Made by a program: the position numbers and the translations under genes
The notes under the pieces: generated by a model
Databases searched by the model: none
The model's input: the letters and a program-made list of their open reading frames with translations, nothing else
Told to the model about the DNA's origin: nothing
DNA from: Bacteroidota bacterium
Lineage (GTDB): Bacteria > Bacteroidota > Ignavibacteria > Ignavibacteriales > Ignavibacteriaceae
Assembly (NCBI GenBank): GCA_021793635.1
Contig: JAJYSI010000189.1
Location: 1-6,686, forward strand
Length of the DNA stretch: 6,686 nucleotides
Direction of reading: 5' to 3'
Shown: positions 6,058-6,686 of the stretch, piece by piece
How positions within the stretch are numbered: the stretch's first letter is position 1
Layout of the letters: the number at the start of each line of letters is the position of its first letter

Positions 6058-6082
6058 GATAAAGGGATAAAATCCCTTTATC
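6058..6082. terminator. Strong hairpin between the PAP2 gene and the small gene
   Basis: GATAAAGGGAT (6058-6068) and ATCCCTTTATC (6072-6082) form a perfect 11-bp stem with a 3-nt loop. It begins 3 nt beyond the PAP2 stop codon (6088-6086) on the - strand, the position expected of its terminator. No run of T follows (TTGGATAGG), so termination may be partial, or the hairpin may protect the transcript's 3' end. It also argues that the small gene and Nudix gene have their own promoter. Confidence 0.6.
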
Positions 6083-6085
6083 AAC

Positions 6086-6686
6086 TCAAAAAGTAAATAA
6101 GAAGTGAAATTGAACGTCATCAAAGCCAACCGAAGGAAACATTGATAGCTTTGGTTTATCAGGTTGGGAATGTATAGCCGGTGAATCGCTTCTTGGAGGT
6201 GCAGCAATATTTCCGAAGGTATATCCGAGGAAATAAGCGAGAGGAAGGTCACTGTACCAATGCATCCCTTTGTTAACCAAGGAAAATCCGAGCAAAGCTA
6301 ATAAAGGATAACTGACCGGTTTAATCCATTTCTGGTCAGGATAATTATTGGCAATCACTGTAATAACTGCAGTAGCAGTTGATAAATGACCGGAAGGAAA
6401 TGAATAATATTTAGGTTGATTTTTTTGATACTGACTTATACTTGGTCCTAAATGCCAGTCCCCCCCATTCTCTGTTGAAGCAATAGGGCTTTGTCTGCCT
6501 GTTATTCTTTTTAGGAATTGCACAAAAATACCGGTAGTTAAAATTGCTTCGGCAATATTGCTGCCTGTTCTAATGGCAGTTTCATCATGGAATACTAATC
6601 CCGGAATTGCAAAAGCAGCAGCAGAAAGAAATTGATAAGTTCCGTTTCCGAAGTTTACCATAAAATTAGAAGTATGATGGTCAAGA
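6086..6686 (-). CDS. PAP2-family phosphatase, partial (5' end outside window)
   Basis: The C-terminal 199 or so codons of a membrane-associated PAP2 (type 2 phosphatidic acid phosphatase) protein are present. The frame stays open to the window edge, upstream of the internal ATG at 6661, so the true start is probably outside. Numbering from that ATG, motif 1 is K51-RITGRQ-S58-P59, motif 2 is P89-S90-G91-H92, and motif 3 is S127-L128-x5-H134-x3-D138. The catalytic H92, H134 and D138 are present. The consensus arginines of KX6RP and SRX5HX3D are replaced by S58 and L128. Hydrophobic segments lie at about 8-24, 34-50, 92-105, 113-129 and 139-153. Family members remove phosphate from lipid phosphates or undecaprenyl diphosphate at the membrane, but the exact substrate is unknown. 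The tail ends in an aromatic-rich strand (FHFLFTF). Confidence 0.85.
   Translation of the reverse strand, partial: LDHHTSNFMVNFGNGTYQFLSAAAFAIPGLVFHDETAIRTGSNIAEAILTTGIFVQFLKRITGRQSPIASTENGGDWHLGPSISQYQKNQPKYYSFPSGHLSTATAVITVIANNYPDQKWIKPVSYPLLALLGFSLVNKGMHWYSDLPLAYFLGYTFGNIAAPPRSDSPAIHSQPDKPKLSMFPSVGFDDVQFHFLFTF

Noticed and set aside
6046..6252. Alternative - strand frame over the PAP2 3' end
   Set aside because: It crosses the hairpin, and the PAP2 motifs are in the other frame.

Overview
The window looks like chromosomal DNA from an AT-rich member of the Bacteroidota/Ignavibacteriota part of the FCB group. The best evidence is the promoters. Both tRNA genes are preceded by the Bacteroidota-type arrangement, with TTG or TTTG about 19-21 nt upstream of TAnnTTTG. 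The match ahead of tRNA-Phe is perfect (TTTG-N19-TATTTTTG). The large secreted Asp-box (sortilin/VPS10-like) protein also fits that group, and neither tRNA gene encodes its CCA end. The genus cannot be told from this sequence.

Layout, left to right. Positions 1-185 are AT-rich and hold an inverted repeat and the promoter of tRNA-Arg(UCG), which lies at 186-259 and is followed by a strong intrinsic terminator. Next is a compact two-gene toxin-antitoxin operon on the + strand: a RelB/DinJ-type antitoxin (405-683) and a YafQ-type mRNA interferase (680-952), overlapping by ATGA. A non-coding stretch of about 210 nt follows. Then tRNA-Phe(GAA) lies on the - strand with its own promoter and terminator. 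A YhcH/YjgK/YiaL-family gene, also on the - strand, ends just upstream of tRNA-Phe. It lacks the usual N-terminal segment and has no ATG start.

The centre is one 1045-codon + strand gene (1868-5005). It encodes an exported beta-propeller protein with eleven Asp-boxes, a probable Ig-like domain and a helical C-terminus. It converges on a - strand cluster read right to left: a PAP2-family phosphatase whose 5' end is cut by the window edge, an 89-residue protein of unknown function, and a Nudix hydrolase of the CoA-diphosphatase type. The last two are 14 bp apart and probably co-transcribed.

Functionally this is a mosaic of housekeeping tRNA genes, a stress or addiction module lodged between two tRNA genes, and envelope, lipid-phosphate and nucleotide-clean-up functions. 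I see no CRISPR array, transposase, integrase or clear new multi-gene system. The observations most worth a second look are the PAP2 protein lacking both consensus arginines, the shortened YhcH gene, the terminator-like hairpin embedded in the tRNA-Phe promoter, and the unrecognised small gene coupled to the Nudix hydrolase.
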